40,741 nucleotides of DNA from CAYMRL01 sp964473205 (GTDB lineage: Bacteria; Deinococcota; Deinococci; Deinococcales; Trueperaceae): NCBI GenBank assembly GCA_964473205.1, contig CAYYOK010000016.1, forward strand, positions 1 through 40,741, in the 5' to 3' direction. The position numbers and the translations under genes are program-made. Under the pieces are notes generated by a model, which was given only the letters and a program-made list of their open reading frames with translations, searched no databases and was not told the origin of the DNA. Below, one piece after another: positions 39,259 to 40,741 of the stretch. How positions within the stretch are numbered: position 1 is the first letter of the stretch; every line of letters begins with the position of its first letter.

Positions 39259-39585
39259 CTACTCCGCCCCGATCAACCGCTCGACGGCGCGCGTGAAGTC
39301 CACCCACTCACCGCGCTTCTCCACCAGGCGCTGGCGCCCTTCGGCCGTGAGCTCGTAGTAACGGCGCCTGGGTCCACCCCGGTCGGACGGCGCGAACTCG
39401 GCCTTGATCAGCCCTGATCTCTCCATCCTGTGGAGCGCCGGGTAGAGGCTCCCCTCTTTGAACGCGAAGTAGCCGTTGGTGCGCTCGTTGGCCTCGTCGA
39501 TGATCTCCAGGCCGTAGCGCGGGCCGGTCGAGATGATCGAGAGCAGGATCAGCTCGAGGCTGCCGCTTAGGAGTTGTGGGGGCAT
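39259..39585 (-). CDS. PadR family transcriptional regulator
   Basis: A 108-residue winged-helix repressor: LLSGSLELILLSIISTGPRY, GLEIIDEANERTNGYFAFKE, GSLYPALHRMERSGLIKAEF and RRRYYELTAEGRQRLVEKR are the standard PadR signatures. GGAGG precedes the ATG. PadR genes immediately before prefix-domain permeases are the usual arrangement, so it probably controls the whole cassette downstream. Its own promoter must lie in the AT-rich gap upstream. Confidence 0.93.
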   Translation of the reverse strand: MPPQLLSGSLELILLSIISTGPRYGLEIIDEANERTNGYFAFKEGSLYPALHRMERSGLIKAEFAPSDRGGPRRRYYELTAEGRQRLVEKRGEWVDFTRAVERLIGAE

Positions 39586-39631
39586 GGCGTGACCTCCGTA
39601 ATGCGCACCGGCCGCTCGCTGGGCCGCTTGG

Positions 39632-39690
39632 GTTCAACTACCTAGGTTAACTATATAGCCAATCTACATTCCGAACGCTTCAACTTCAAT
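39632..39690 (-). promoter_or_regulatory. AT-rich promoter/operator region of the PadR-led cassette
   Basis: The 117-bp gap before PadR holds an imperfect palindrome around CCTAGG (TTCAACTACCTAGGTTAACT, 39633-39652) next to TATATAG-type -10 candidates (39652-39658). Repeated TTGAAG lies upstream on the minus strand (39689-39678), but spacing to the best -10 (about 20) is long. PadR autoregulation here is likely; exact boxes are uncertain. Confidence 0.4.
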
Positions 39691-39702
39691 CTCCGGCCCA
39701 GT

Positions 39703-40741
39703 TCACCGCTCCCTCAAAGCCACAGCAGGACGCTCAAGTCCAGCGCTCAGAGCCGGCACCCACCCAAGCCCCGCGCTCAGCACCATGATCACGAGGACGG
39801 TCGCAACAGCGAGAAGCGGCCTGGCCTCCAGAACCGCCCCGGGAAGCAGGCCGGCAAGGTTGCCCTGTAAGATCGGCACGATGACGAGCGCAGCCACCGC
39901 TCCGATACTCCCGGCCACGAGCGCGTAGAAACCGGCGGTCGCGGCGTACTCGGCAGCGATCCGTCGTTTACTCGCACCCAAGACGCGCCTGACACCGATC
40001 TGATGGGTCTGCTCGGAGACGTCGACGACGGTCACCGAGAACACTCCGACACCGACCAGCACCAGCGCAGTGATGCCGAAGAGCGAGAACAGGAGGATCT
40101 GCGGGTTGACGACATCGGAGTACCGATACCAGCGATCCCTATCGGTGACCCTGAACTCGGTTCCTACGCGGTTACCGGTGTAGAGCTGCTTGGCGCCCTC
40201 GACCACTTGCTCTTTGGCGGCTTGGGCTCGCCCTGGCCGCGGCAAGACGAAGATCGTGGCCGTACCGTTGAGGGGTATCGGCAGTGCCGTTACGGCCCTA
40301 GGCAGGCTTAGATCCGTTGCTGGAGAAGCTGGGTAGCGGTACGTTCCAACTACTGTGTAGGTGGCCGGCACATCATCTCTGACCATCGGCGTACCGTTTT
40401 GATTCTGCAGCGCCACCTGCCGTCCGATCGGATCGGCACCCAAGAACATCAGGTCCGCCACCTCGTCCTCGAGCAACATCCCGCCGTACGGGATCCTCGT
40501 CTGCCCCAGATCAAAGGGCGAGCCGCTGGTGATGGTCGCTCCGACTACCTCGAAGAACGTTGCGTCAACACGGGCAACCACAGACAGCACGAACCTCTGG
40601 CCATCGGCCTGCACTCTCTGCCAGTCACCAGTGTTCATGTAGACGGCAACCTTCTCCACGTCTGGCGCCATCCCAAGTAAGTCCCGCACGAAGGATTGCG
40701 TGAAGGTGTGAACGGCCATACCGGTCTGACCTACGCTCGTC
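39703..40741 (-). CDS. FtsX/MacB-type ABC permease, 5' end beyond the window
   Basis: Partial: 346 codons read without a stop to the window edge and the N-terminal span is missing, so the start lies outside. It contains the MacB-like periplasmic core and three C-terminal spans (ILLFSLFGITALVLVGVGVF onward), TVVDVSEQTHQIGVRRVLGA and the ending SAGLGWVPALSAGLERPAVALRER, making it a close paralogue of the 36578-37801 permease. The DNA has diverged clearly, so the duplication is not recent. It is followed by a gap and then PadR, so it probably ends a neighbouring permease unit rather than beginning this one. Confidence 0.87.
   Translation of the reverse strand, partial: TSVGQTGMAVHTFTQSFVRDLLGMAPDVEKVAVYMNTGDWQRVQADGQRFVLSVVARVDATFFEVVGATITSGSPFDLGQTRIPYGGMLLEDEVADLMFLGADPIGRQVALQNQNGTPMVRDDVPATYTVVGTYRYPASPATDLSLPRAVTALPIPLNGTATIFVLPRPGRAQAAKEQVVEGAKQLYTGNRVGTEFRVTDRDRWYRYSDVVNPQILLFSLFGITALVLVGVGVFSVTVVDVSEQTHQIGVRRVLGASKRRIAAEYAATAGFYALVAGSIGAVAALVIVPILQGNLAGLLPGAVLEARPLLAVATVLVIMVLSAGLGWVPALSAGLERPAVALRER

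Noticed and set aside
1..40741. CRISPR arrays, tRNA/rRNA genes, transposases, integrases or phage genes
   Set aside because: None was seen; repeats found are short and either tandem or palindromic, without CRISPR-like regular spacing.
36578..40741. Recent tandem duplication of the two similar FtsX genes
   Set aside because: Protein ends are nearly identical but the DNA differs at many positions along the genes, so this is an old paralogy.

Overview
The window is GC-rich (roughly two-thirds G+C by eye) and gene-dense, with short gaps, many 1-8 bp stop/start overlaps and no rRNA, tRNA, CRISPR array, transposase or phage gene that I can see. Two kinds of translation start occur. Some genes have clear Shine-Dalgarno sequences. 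At least six others have a TANNNT -10 box only 6-8 bases before the start codon and no Shine-Dalgarno, which implies leaderless mRNAs. With a diderm-type envelope (TolC-like proteins, a Tat-exported oxidase) this fits a Deinococcota lineage such as a Truepera relative, but that assignment is inference and no marker gene is present.

Layout. 36-3577: a copper/metal block with CopC and a DUF2946 protein on the minus strand, facing a Tat-exported two-domain multicopper oxidase and a ZIP transporter on the plus strand. 3767-5782: three unrecognised exported proteins, two separated by a strong hairpin. 5783-6204: a relatively AT-rich gene-free stretch with perfect palindromes. 6205-9649 (minus): a VapBC toxin-antitoxin pair, an acetamidase/formamidase-family enzyme, a CrcB-like protein lacking its core, a phosphoribosyltransferase and a double-hotdog thioesterase. 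9790-12341: a VOC protein, a DUF899 protein and an MFS transporter. 12404-14116: an HpcH/HpaI aldolase converging on a PHP phosphoesterase.

14284-21788 (plus): a sugar or polyol uptake unit made of a binding protein, two CUT1-type permeases, an RpiR-type regulator and a zinc-dependent dehydrogenase, followed by a secreted EF-hand/CotH protein. No ATPase is present, so the transporter probably shares one encoded elsewhere. The PHP gene is divergent from this unit and the two promoters overlap. 21871-24984: an S66 carboxypeptidase, a GNAT acetyltransferase, a LuxR-HTH/VOC fusion and a second PIN-domain toxin-antitoxin pair. 25000-26642: a coupled multispanning membrane protein and membrane-anchored serine-hydrolase-like protein of unknown role. 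26639-30495: a DrrAB-like ABC exporter divergent from its probable TetR repressor, which is coupled to a methyltransferase and a TfoX-like protein. 30539-31951: a GH5 lipoprotein with a domain inserted in its barrel.

32056-40741 (all minus): a MacAB/TolC-like export cassette, in transcription order FtsX permease (cut by the window edge), PadR regulator, prefix-domain FtsX permease, second FtsX permease, membrane fusion protein broken by one in-frame TAG, LolD/MacB-type ATPase, TolC-like protein, and a short TolC paralogue with no evident barrel strands. Read as a whole it resembles an acidobacterial-type orphan permease system split into separate polypeptides and joined to a tripartite efflux pump. 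This cassette, the reduced CrcB, the LuxR/VOC fusion with an internal start, and the repeated leaderless promoter pattern are the most unusual things here.
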